Of a stretch of 5,152 nucleotides of DNA, positions 1-5,002 are shown in pieces. Source of the DNA: Rubrobacter sp. (lineage in GTDB: Bacteria; Actinomycetota; Rubrobacteria; Rubrobacterales; Rubrobacteraceae); NCBI GenBank assembly GCA_019247245.1, contig JAFAPF010000096.1, positions 1-5,152 of the forward strand, in the 5' to 3' direction. A program made the position numbers and the translations under genes. Positions within the stretch are counted from its first letter, which is position 1; each line of letters begins with the position of its first letter. Below the pieces are notes generated by a model. It saw only the letters and a program-made list of their open reading frames with translations. It was not told the origin of the DNA and did no database searches.

Positions 1-2
1 AT

Positions 3-182
3 ACCGGCTACAATCCTCTTCTTTTAGAGAACCTTATAGTAGGGAAGAGTCGCCAGATACCTGTAGACTTCTTTATACGAGTTGCTGATGCTCTCAAACT
101 CAGTACAGAAGAGAAGGATGCCTTGGTACGCTCGTGGGCATTTGGAATCGAGAAGCGCAGTTGGCACTTGTCTAGCGCCTGA
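3..182 (+). CDS. C-terminal fragment of a probable XRE-type helix-turn-helix regulator
   Basis: The frame is open from the left edge and ends at TGA 180-182, giving 59 residues; the start lies outside the window. The stretch GYNPLLLENLIVGKSRQIP, followed by VDFFIRVADALKLSTEEKDA, has the layout of the second half of an XRE/Cro-type DNA-binding domain: a recognition-helix end and 'GK' turn, then the amphipathic helix 'ADALKLSTEE'. The usual role would be repression or activation by operator binding in the cytoplasm. The expected upstream recognition helices cannot be seen, so the family call rests on this half-domain only. The same frame stays open for 21 codons after the TGA (183-245, with acidic LTEPPESSVESS), which could be a longer ancestral C-terminus cut by the stop. 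It is on the strand opposite to the glycosylase gene and shares no operon with it. Confidence 0.5.
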   Translation, partial: TGYNPLLLENLIVGKSRQIPVDFFIRVADALKLSTEEKDALVRSWAFGIEKRSWHLSSA

Positions 183-299
183 CTCACAGAGCCGCCAGAA
201 TCATCAGTAGAGTCCTCTTTGGCGCTGGATAATAGGATCTACTACTAGAAGAGTAGATAACACTTCCCAGAAAGCCGTACAGGGTCCAAGGAGCGCCTC

Positions 300-359
300 A
301 TGGATTTATTTCGTAAGCGGGTTTCCCGTTTGCCAAAAGACGGCCGACGTGCGGTGTAA
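300..359 (+). CDS. Possible 19-codon ORF with good ribosome binding site
   Basis: ATG at 300 is preceded by AAGGAG (288-293) with a 6-base spacer, a near-ideal ribosome binding site. The product would be a basic 19-residue peptide, MDLFRKRVSRLPKDGRRAV, ending at TAA 357-359. The stop codon sits inside the left arm of the perfect inverted repeat at 353-380. Beyond it the same frame is open again for 63 codons (360-548, with HWNPEASVSYFEKERISLL) before TAG 549-551, so this may be the head of a larger gene interrupted by the repeat. I recognise no family in either half. It could equally be a chance ORF. Confidence 0.25.
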   Translation: MDLFRKRVSRLPKDGRRAV

Positions 360-380
360 AGGGCTTTGTCCCTTTACACC
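353..380. repeat. Perfect 11-bp inverted repeat (hairpin)
   Basis: GGTGTAAAGGG (353-363) and CCCTTTACACC (370-380) are exact reverse complements around a 6-base loop, CTTTGT. By a simple random expectation an 11-bp stem with a short loop should appear about once in 80 windows of this size, so it is unlikely to be chance. There is no T-run on either side, so it does not look like an intrinsic terminator. It could be an operator dyad, a small mobile-repeat relic, or an RNA hairpin covering the stop of the 19-codon ORF. The function is unknown. Confidence 0.8.
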
Positions 381-382
381 AA

Positions 383-414
383 GAGGCGGACGGCACACGA
401 GGCGGACGGCACAC
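383..414. repeat. 16-bp perfect tandem duplication
   Basis: GAGGCGGACGGCACAC occurs twice, at 383-398 and 399-414, with no spacer. It starts two bases after the inverted repeat. The unit is not a multiple of three, so a duplication here would have shifted any reading frame crossing it. It looks like a slippage or repair duplication. Confidence 0.9.
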
Positions 415-659
415 ACTGGAACCCAGAAGCCTCAGTAAGCTACTTCGAGAAGGAGCGTATCAGCCTACTGACCGAAGGACGATTGGTACGCTTTCTCGCA
501 CATGCAGCGAGTTCCATCGCACCGTGTATTTTTGCCGGGCGGCTTCCTTAGTTTTCGAACCGTTTCTACTAAAGAGAGCTAAGACATCCTCCGCTTACGC
601 TAGAAGACAAACCCACGCTATAGGATTAGGGTACTACTGGCTGACAGTCTGGTGCTCTA

Positions 660-1310
660 TTAGAGCGAGCCGTAGAGGTAGCTCGTAGCGAGCGATCGGT
701 GCGGGCGCCATTTCTCACCGAGGAGATCTACCTCCTTAGAAGAAGGGAGCGAGGGTAGCTCGTACGCCCTTTGTACAGCCTTACGTATACCGAGGTCGCC
801 CGAGGGGAGAACGTCGGGACGTCCGAGGTCAACCAGCAGCACCATGTCCGCAGACCACTTCCCTATACCCTTCGCTGCTGTGAGCTGCTTTCGCACCTCG
901 GCGTCGGACAGTTCAGCGAGGCTCTCAAGCTGGAGGATGCCCTCTTCGATGCGCTGGGCGAGGTCCCGTGCGTAAGAGATTTTCTGTCGTGACAGGCCAA
1001 CCGATCGCAGCCGTTCGGGCTCGATAGCCAAAAGCCGCGCGGGCGTTGGCGCTTCGCCGTCGAAGAGTGTGGCTAGACGGCCAAGGATTGCTCTGGCAGC
1101 GCCGACTGAGATTTGCTGGCCGACGATCTGACGTAATAACGAGCCAAAGAGGTCTACGGCTGGTAGCTCCCCACACCAAGCGCGTTGCCAAGTATGCGGA
1201 TCGGGGTGTGGTTGAGTAACTATAAGGCGAGCCATTACAGTATCGCACGCGCGCAGGGCTGCGCGTGCCTCTTCGAGACATGTCGTACTCATGTCCGTCA
1301 CCTTGTTCAT
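660..1310 (-). CDS. alkA: DNA-3-methyladenine glycosylase II (AlkA-type, HhH-GPD superfamily)
   Basis: The product is an intact 216-residue protein that would excise alkylated purines such as 3-methyladenine from DNA, the first step of base excision repair. The N-terminal part has the family signature QQIS (residues 65-68) followed by AARAILGRLA. The helix-hairpin-helix is KGIGKWSADM (147-156). Catalytic Asp172 lies in DVLPSGDLGIR, equivalent to Asp238 of E. coli AlkA. The end WRPHRS...YLYGSL is the usual family terminus, so it is complete. It is shorter than E. coli AlkA and lacks that protein's extra N-terminal domain, as is usual for the short forms. The start ATG 1308-1310 is chosen because AGGAGG (1315-1320) lies 4 bases upstream; the longer frame to 1370 has no such site. 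An ATG at 1292 is a possible alternative. It stands alone, with no same-strand neighbour close by. Ada or Ada-AlkA control cannot be seen. Confidence 0.92.
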   Translation of the reverse strand: MNKVTDMSTTCLEEARAALRACDTVMARLIVTQPHPDPHTWQRAWCGELPAVDLFGSLLRQIVGQQISVGAARAILGRLATLFDGEAPTPARLLAIEPERLRSVGLSRQKISYARDLAQRIEEGILQLESLAELSDAEVRKQLTAAKGIGKWSADMVLLVDLGRPDVLPSGDLGIRKAVQRAYELPSLPSSKEVDLLGEKWRPHRSLATSYLYGSL

Positions 1311-1314
1311 CAAG

Positions 1315-1320
1315 CCTCCT
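1315..1320 (-). promoter_or_regulatory. Ribosome binding site of the glycosylase gene
   Basis: The minus strand reads AGAGGAGG followed by CTTG and ATG. The full AGGAGG core with a 4-base spacer decides the start at 1310 over the upstream in-frame start at 1370. Confidence 0.75.
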
Positions 1321-1597
1321 CTAAGCCTATGTTTTCGAGCCTTGTCGCCTACTACCTCGGATGAGACCATCGCGAGTCCTCTGCTGCCATCCCGGTTACT
1401 GGCTCGCTGTCCTCTTCACATTCCCACACTACTGCAGCTCACTTGAGAGTGCACCGTGGCTTGACTTCTATATTATCCCTATTGGGCTTCATGCTGCAGA
1501 GGTGAAGAAGTGACAGAGCAGATGATTATTAGGTTAGCGTTGGCTTTATCTGAGGGACCTCCTCACCTAAGAGAGCGCTAAAGCTCACCTCTGCGGC

Positions 1598-1605
1598 GTG
1601 TACAC
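1598..1605. promoter_or_regulatory. GTGTACAC palindromic box 1
   Basis: This 8-bp palindrome is followed by T and then the -10-like TATAAA at 1608-1613. It is the first of three identical boxes within 661 bases, and shares the 9-mer GTGTACACT with box 2. An operator role is only suggested by recurrence and by closeness to AT-rich -10-like sequence. Confidence 0.3.
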
Positions 1606-1796
1606 TGTATAAACGACCTCCGAAAGGCATTTTCCTTTTTATGCGTTGGCCCGTTGCTCCCCTTCATCTACAGGTGCGAACAGTACATAGCTCACTACCA
1701 TAAGAGGAGCAATATTGAGACTGCTCACAGCTGATAAAGGATGAGTTTCGCGGTTCTCTAAAGAGCAAGAGCGATACTAGGCAGGTAAACTCCTAC

Positions 1797-1863
1797 CGAT
1801 GCCAGGGTTCCGGTTTTAGCCTCGGCATTTTTCGCGCAGAAATCTGGCATCGACCAGATTTTC
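1797..1863 (+). terminator. Two tandem hairpins with T-runs and an alternative pairing
   Basis: Hairpin one pairs 1799-1809 with 1818-1828 (ATGCC with GGCAT at the base, one A/C mismatch, then GGGTT with AGCCT including wobbles) and is followed by TTTT. Hairpin two pairs AAATCTGG (1840-1847) with CCAGATTT (1854-1861) around CATCGA and also runs into T residues. A third, mutually exclusive helix can form between CGATGCCAG (1797-1805) and CTGGCATCG (1844-1852), a perfect 9-bp match that would break both hairpins. This could be a plain terminator pair or a switching leader. It lies about 105 bases before the start of the 1968 ORF. I do not recognise a known riboswitch class. Confidence 0.4.
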
Positions 1864-1905
1864 TGGGTCGCAGGCAGAGTTGTTACCCCTTACCAACCCA
1901 GGCGG

Positions 1906-1936
1906 TTAACGGTGTACACTCACGAAAATCTATAAG
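1906..1936 (+). promoter_or_regulatory. Possible promoter overlapping GTGTACAC box 2
   Basis: TTAACG (1906-1911, four of six matches to the -35 consensus) and TATAAG (1931-1936, five of six to the -10 consensus) are separated by 19 bases, and GTGTACAC (1912-1919) fills part of the spacer. The ATG at 1968 follows at a sensible distance. A palindrome between -35 and -10 would be a natural repressor site. The spacing is long, so the promoter is a weak prediction. Confidence 0.3.
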
Positions 1937-1967
1937 AGGGAATGTGCTCGTGTGCAGGAGTTTTTCA

Positions 1968-2051
1968 ATGTCAGCGAACAACCACGACGCTACGACTTCG
2001 CCTTCGTATGGTGGAAGTCACAAATTCAGATCTCGTCAGTGTCTACTCTAA
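1968..2051 (+). pseudogene. Possible start of the decayed GAF gene (27 codons)
   Basis: ATG 1968-1970 has CAGGAG (1955-1960) 7 bases upstream and a possible promoter just before it. The 27 residues (MSANNHDATTSPSYGGSHK...) are polar and disordered-looking, as N-termini often are, and end at TAA 2049-2051. The frame is the same as that of the GAF fragment at 2121-2393. Between them lie 22 open codons (2052-2117, lysine-rich KRKKSEKARFL) and a second TAA at 2118-2120. I infer that these may be one gene with two in-frame stops, but nothing in this N-terminal part is recognisable on its own. An overlapping frame, 1952-2176, is also open but has no family match that I can see. Confidence 0.35.
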
Positions 2052-2120
2052 AGGTTCGCCGATTTGCAGGTAAAACGCAAGAAAAGCGAAAAGGCCAGGT
2101 TTTTGGCGGCCTTATACTAA

Positions 2121-2393
2121 CCTCACCGCAACACCCTTTGTGCAGACAGGAAGTTAAGGCTCTTCGTAGCGGCTGATCCCGAAAACGAGATAATTATATG
2201 GAATCAACTGTGTGGGGTTAACTCGGTTCATCACTTGCTCGCTGCTAGGGGTGTACACCCACTCGCGCCAGTCCCATACAGTTTGCAGTCTGCTCGGGTA
2301 TTGGGAGTTGGCGCAACTGAGCGGCGAACCTTCACTGAGGATGACACCAACTTCCTCCAAGCCGTCGCTGAGGTACTCGCTACGGCCAGATAG
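2121..2393 (+). pseudogene. Remnant of a GAF-domain protein (C-terminal half of a GAF domain)
   Basis: This is a 90-codon open stretch bounded by TAA 2118-2120 and TAG 2391-2393 with no credible start of its own. Its last third reads ARVLGVGATE and then RRTFTEDDTNFLQAVAEVL, which closely follows the end of bacterial GAF domains found in sensor kinases and PAS/GAF regulators (typically VLGVHT..RRTFTEDD..FLQAVANVLA). Upstream, HHLLAARGVHPLAPVP corresponds loosely to the preceding GAF strand and loop. The first 40 or so residues are not recognised. GAF domains bind small ligands or chromophores and signal to an attached output domain; no output domain follows here. If one base were added near 2391 the frame would run on to 2487 without a known domain. 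Box 3 lies within it. Confidence 0.6.
2251..2258. promoter_or_regulatory. GTGTACAC palindromic box 3
   Basis: The third copy sits inside the larger 12-bp palindrome GGGTGTACACCC (2249-2260). It lies within the GAF remnant frame rather than upstream of a gene, which weakens the operator idea for this copy. Confidence 0.25.
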
Positions 2394-2490
2394 AGCAGCA
2401 CAGCATAGTCAGGCCTTCACCCGATTAAGGAGTAAGCGGCAATCCATCGCTAGTAGGTGGAACTTCCTGCGCGTAGTATTCCTTTAGGCG

Positions 2491-3026
2491 CTATTTCGCA
2501 CCAGATCTGTCTCCTACATCTCGGGGGCAAAAGGCCACCAGTCGCAAGGACGACGCAAACTCTCGGCGCATAGCCTCAGTCTTGTCCACTGGGTAGCCAA
2601 ACACTTTGGCAAAGATCTGAAAGGCCAGCGGGTGGTGCAGCTCGTAGTCGGTAATCACGGCGTAGTTCTCCTGTGGGCCCAAAAACCGCTGCTCCGGTAC
2701 GTAGCACTCGCCTCCAGTTTGAACCTCTAGTGCTGGGGTTACTTTTATGTTGCCATACAGTCTGCTTTCTCCCCCCAGCCACAGAGCACTACGCTTTCCT
2801 TAATAGCCGGGTCGTAGCGGATCACCTCCAACACTGTCCCTCGAAGCAGTGCGCTCCTACGTCCGCGGTGGATCAGCAAGAGGCCCCGGTGGCCAAGTAG
2901 CCAACCCGGATTGAGGCGGTACAGGTAAATTGGTAGGCGGAAAGTGAGCCTTAATATGCCCGATTGTTTTGATTTGAACCAGCGGAGGATCGGATTTCGC
3001 AAGCTTAATGCAGGAGCGTCTTTCAC
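2491..3026 (-). pseudogene. Nitroreductase-family deazaflavin (F420)-dependent oxidoreductase, frameshifted
   Basis: The family is Ddn-like, with a split beta-barrel fold, and uses reduced F420 (or a related deazaflavin) to reduce quinones or nitro compounds. The reading frame opens with GTG 3024-3026 behind AAGGAGG (3031-3037). The first part carries GWLLGHRGLLLIHRGRRS and TVLEVIRYDP, then GWGEKADC, and stops at TAA soon after. The second part, one frame over, gives IKVTPALEVQTGG, RFLGPQENYAVI and a normal C-terminus ending at TAG 2491-2493. Adding one C to the + strand next to 2758 turns ADC-MAT-stop into ADWYGNIKVTPALEV, the expected W-Y motif, and gives one 178-residue protein. Everything else looks well preserved, so the break is recent or is a sequencing error. 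The F420 dependence is known for the family, not shown here. Confidence 0.8.
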
Positions 3027-3030
3027 GTTT

Positions 3031-3037
3031 CCTCCTT
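3031..3037 (-). promoter_or_regulatory. Ribosome binding site of the deazaflavin oxidoreductase gene
   Basis: The minus strand reads AAGGAGG, AAAC, then GTG. This strong site fixes the start at 3026 and makes the 38 extra codons up to 3140 unlikely to be translated. Confidence 0.75.
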
Positions 3038-3160
3038 GATCGTCATAAAGTATGCCATGCGATTTATACAAACGAGAAACGCACGACCCCGCCATACCCA
3101 ACGACCATTGCAGAGCCCCCCTCTCAAACTCTAAAACCACTCAGTTTCCGAGAAACACTA

Positions 3161-3312
3161 GAAGTGGCAGCCTGCCCGTGCAAGCTGCTTCTTTATAGCT
3201 GCAGCAAATTCTGGCTATTGACCCGGTTCGGGACCAAGCCAATCTTTGGCCTCGATGAGGCGTTTGCCAAGAACGGCTACCAACTATCAGAGGCACCGAA
3301 ACCACGGCAAGC
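3161..3312 (+). pseudogene. Weak remnant of a TPR/BTAD-like repeat (regulator fragment)
   Basis: Two pieces in neighbouring frames fit a helical repeat of the kind found in bacterial transcriptional activator (BTAD) and TPR domains. LQQILAIDPVRDQANL (3199-3246) matches the usual 'LL.R.LA.DP..EEA' helix end. GLDEAFAKNGYQLSEAPK (from about 3248, next frame) matches the following 'LM.AYAR.G...EAL' helix. RQAA then leads to a stop at 3317-3319. An in-frame TAG (3196-3198) lies just before the first piece. The order and spacing are right for one protein broken by at least one frameshift and one stop. The domain has no visible DNA-binding part here. An overlapping minus-strand frame (3141-3410) contains a hydrophobic run, but its translation resembles nothing I know. 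Confidence 0.4.
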
Positions 3313-3524
3313 AGCGTAGCGAGAGCTTTTGCTGCCGTGTGGGTATGAAGAACGCCTATTCTCGGACGATCGCACGTACAAGTGTTACAACTCATCGCAT
3401 GCTTATCCAACCGGGTGAATGTGAGGTCATTCTCCTGACTTCAAACCGAATGTATTAGGAAGATTGTTGGGGGGCTGGAATCGTAGGTCAGAAGGGGTCT
3501 TGCCTAAATATTTGTACATTAATT

Positions 3525-4768
3525 TTATCGTTCGACGAAGGAGACATTCCCCGTTTCATTTCTCTCACCCTCTTTCTGCAACGTTTCTTTTGCATCTTCG
3601 CATCCCTGATTGATTAATGCTTCTATCCTTTCTGGGGAGAAATCTATGTCTCTTGAGATACTCTCGTAAGGAAGCGGGGAGCGTTCGATTCGCGTAACCT
3701 CCAAATTGATATGGTTTTGATGGAGTTCTTGGTATTCCTCTTTCTCGTCGTTTGGGTTCTTCGTCTCGCTCAGTTTTTGGTGCTCCTCGTACTCCTTCTC
3801 GATCAAATCTTTGAGTTCGGAAGGCGCCAGCGTCTTGGACAGTTCGTAGAGTTGAGGAATGAGTTCGATATGCTTAAGAGCCCTTTTAGCACTCCTAGCG
3901 TATCGATTCATCAGGTCACCAACCCCATAATGCCTCGTTTTATCTGCGTAGGAAATCTCGTTTATCCGCCCCAAGACCTCCCACACATTCTGTGCTGGGG
4001 GGCTACGCCGCGGGAAGACATCCACGATGTAGACCTTCTGGCATGTGTCCACCTCCTCGGCCAGGGAAGCCTCATCTTCAAGCGCATACAGAACATCTCG
4101 TAAGGGAGTATTGGCCCACAAGCCTCCATCCCAATACCGTCCACTCTCGATTGTCTTCTCCGGAAAAGCGGGGGGAAGACTGCCACTGGCCACCACGTGC
4201 TCAGCAGTAATGGACTGCTTCAAACTATCAAAAGCCACCCCCCTTCCCTCATCTATATCCACAGCCGTAATTATTACGCGTGGGTCGGTTGCATTAGGAC
4301 CGTAGCAACCGTTAGGGGAATGAGGAGTGCTCTTAAAGTATCGTTCTACTGTTTTCTCCATTGGCCGTGTGTCATAAAAGTGTGTGAAATGCGACCAGAA
4401 GATGGAAGGGAGAAACTGCCATCCCGGTAAACGGGGGGTAAAGAGACGAGGATGCCCATTCAATAGAGTTGTCCATACCGCATTCCATCTTCGCGATTCT
4501 TCGGAAACAGGAACAGGGTAGGGGAAGGCGAGAGAAGGAACGGCAAGATCTCTTTTCCACATCGATTCTAGGTCGCCGCACCATGATCTTCTTTGCCATA
4601 GTTTAGGCTGATGATGCTCGCGTTGAGAGCTCCTATAGATGTACCGGCCGCAATCCTCAGATCTTGTTCATGCTCTTTTAGATGACGCACTAGTGCCTTG
4701 TAGGCTCCGCATTCGTACGCTCCTAATGCTCCACCTCCCTGCAGCACGAGAATGGCTCTTGTACTCAC
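3525..4768 (-). pseudogene. Patatin-like phospholipase with DUF3734-type C-terminus, frameshifted
   Basis: Patatin-family enzymes are serine acyl hydrolases with a Ser-Asp dyad that cleave lipid acyl esters; some relatives degrade polyhydroxybutyrate. The first frame starts at GTG 4766-4768 and carries the oxyanion loop GGGALGAY (residues 11-18) and nucleophile motif GTSIG (Ser44), then stops at TAG 4568-4570. The second frame begins DLESMWKRDLAVPS and ends at TAA 3525-3527. It has ITAEHVVASGSLPPAFPE and the catalytic YWDGGLWANTPL (Asp codon 4128-4130), then a long charged C-terminal part with NEISYADKTRHYGVGDLM and FSPERIEALINQG, as in the DUF3734 extension. One added base at about 4574 joins the frames as ...EDHGA-A-DLESMW, giving 414 residues with all catalytic motifs. 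The internal ATG at 4562 has no ribosome binding site, so separate translation of the second part is unlikely. It lies downstream of the hydroxybutyrate dehydrogenase on the same strand. Confidence 0.88.
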
Positions 4769-5002
4769 TCTCTCCTGTTTGTCCTCTCCTACGTAGATAG
4801 CTCAGGCAATTGCAGACGAGCACTCAAATTCTTAGCGTTCTGCCGCTAACCCTAGAACTCGTTGTTGCTTCTAATCCGGCTCTCGCTCTCAGGTCTTGAG
4901 CTTGGGCGACTGCTCGACAAAGAAATCTAGCGACCCTGGCTGAGCAAAGAATATTTGTTCACCATCCTCTCCGCAGCTATTCCGCTGGCCCTCCGCTTCT
5001 GT
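4769..5002. other. Gap between the dehydrogenase and patatin genes
   Basis: These 234 bases hold no gene that I can recognise. On the minus strand GGAGAGG precedes an ATG near 4963 that opens only 12 codons. No strong terminator hairpin with a T-run is visible after the dehydrogenase, so read-through into the patatin gene is possible, but I also see no certain promoter for either gene. Confidence 0.5.
4772..4776 (-). promoter_or_regulatory. Ribosome binding site of the patatin gene
   Basis: The minus strand reads AGGAGAGA directly before GTG, so AGGAG is only 3 bases from the start. This is short, but no better start lies downstream before the GGGALGAY motif. Confidence 0.5.

Larger units (their letters stand above)
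183..659. other. Intergenic stretch without a recognisable gene
   Basis: Apart from the 19-codon ORF, the inverted repeat and the tandem duplication listed separately, I see no gene on either strand. The + frame from 366 to 551 (TTG start, 61 codons) has no good ribosome binding site and no recognisable family. A weak ATCTACT/AGTAGAT dyad at 237-258 is within chance expectation. No terminator with a T-run is visible for the regulator fragment on the left, nor for the glycosylase gene, whose 3' end faces this region. Confidence 0.6.
1311..1967. other. Long intergenic region with structured DNA
   Basis: This is 657 bases between the divergent glycosylase gene and the GAF remnant. All six frames are closed by frequent stops and I recognise no protein fragment. 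It contains two GTGTACAC boxes (1598-1605 and 1912-1919), two adjacent hairpins (1799-1863), and a -10-like TATAAG near its right end. A TTG-started 9-codon ORF near 1718, behind AGGAG, overlaps an ATG at 1741 through GGATGA; neither is long enough to call. The promoter of the glycosylase gene must lie in the left part, but I cannot identify clear -35 and -10 hexamers. Confidence 0.6.

Noticed and set aside
1..18. Similarity of TACCGGCTACAATCCTC at the left edge to 4639-4655 in the patatin gene
   Set aside because: 15 of 17 matching bases is expected about once by chance in a window of this size, and the frames and strands differ.
237..258. ATCTACT-N8-AGTAGAT dyad after the regulator fragment
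   Set aside because: A 7-bp stem with a short loop is expected more than once by chance here, and no T-run follows.
925..1281. 118-codon minus-strand frame inside the glycosylase gene
   Set aside because: Arginine- and serine-rich shadow of the glycosylase frame, with no family resemblance.
1496..1594. 10-bp inverted repeat GCAGAGGTGA / TCACCTCTGC with a 79-base spacer
   Set aside because: About a dozen such widely spaced 10-bp pairs are expected by chance in 5 kb.
1775..1835. Partial likeness to riboswitches: GGCAGG...TCCTACCG recalls the FMN element, and AGGGTTCCGG recalls the guanidine-I (ykkC) motif
   Set aside because: The other conserved blocks of both classes are missing downstream, so only short matches remain.
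3251..3265. 15-base direct repeat CTCGATGAGGCGTTT shared with 5105-5119, where the minus strand encodes KRLIE of the dehydrogenase
   Set aside because: The left copy is not embedded in further dehydrogenase-like sequence, and + strand coding of the TPR-like fragment explains it better. It is probably coincidence, although it is mildly unlikely by chance.
3141..3410. 89-codon minus-strand frame with a hydrophobic run, a possible small membrane protein
   Set aside because: The ribosome binding site is poor, the cysteine- and histidine-rich composition is odd, and the opposite strand carries a better-supported fragment.
3711..4103. 130-codon + strand frame with a strongly hydrophobic N-terminus
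   Set aside because: It is antisense to the glutamate/lysine-rich C-terminal part of the patatin, which generates leucine/phenylalanine-rich reverse translations.
4560..4576. Programmed -1 frameshifting to express the full patatin
   Set aside because: No X-XXY-YYZ slippery heptamer and no obvious downstream pseudoknot; a plain single-base loss is simpler.
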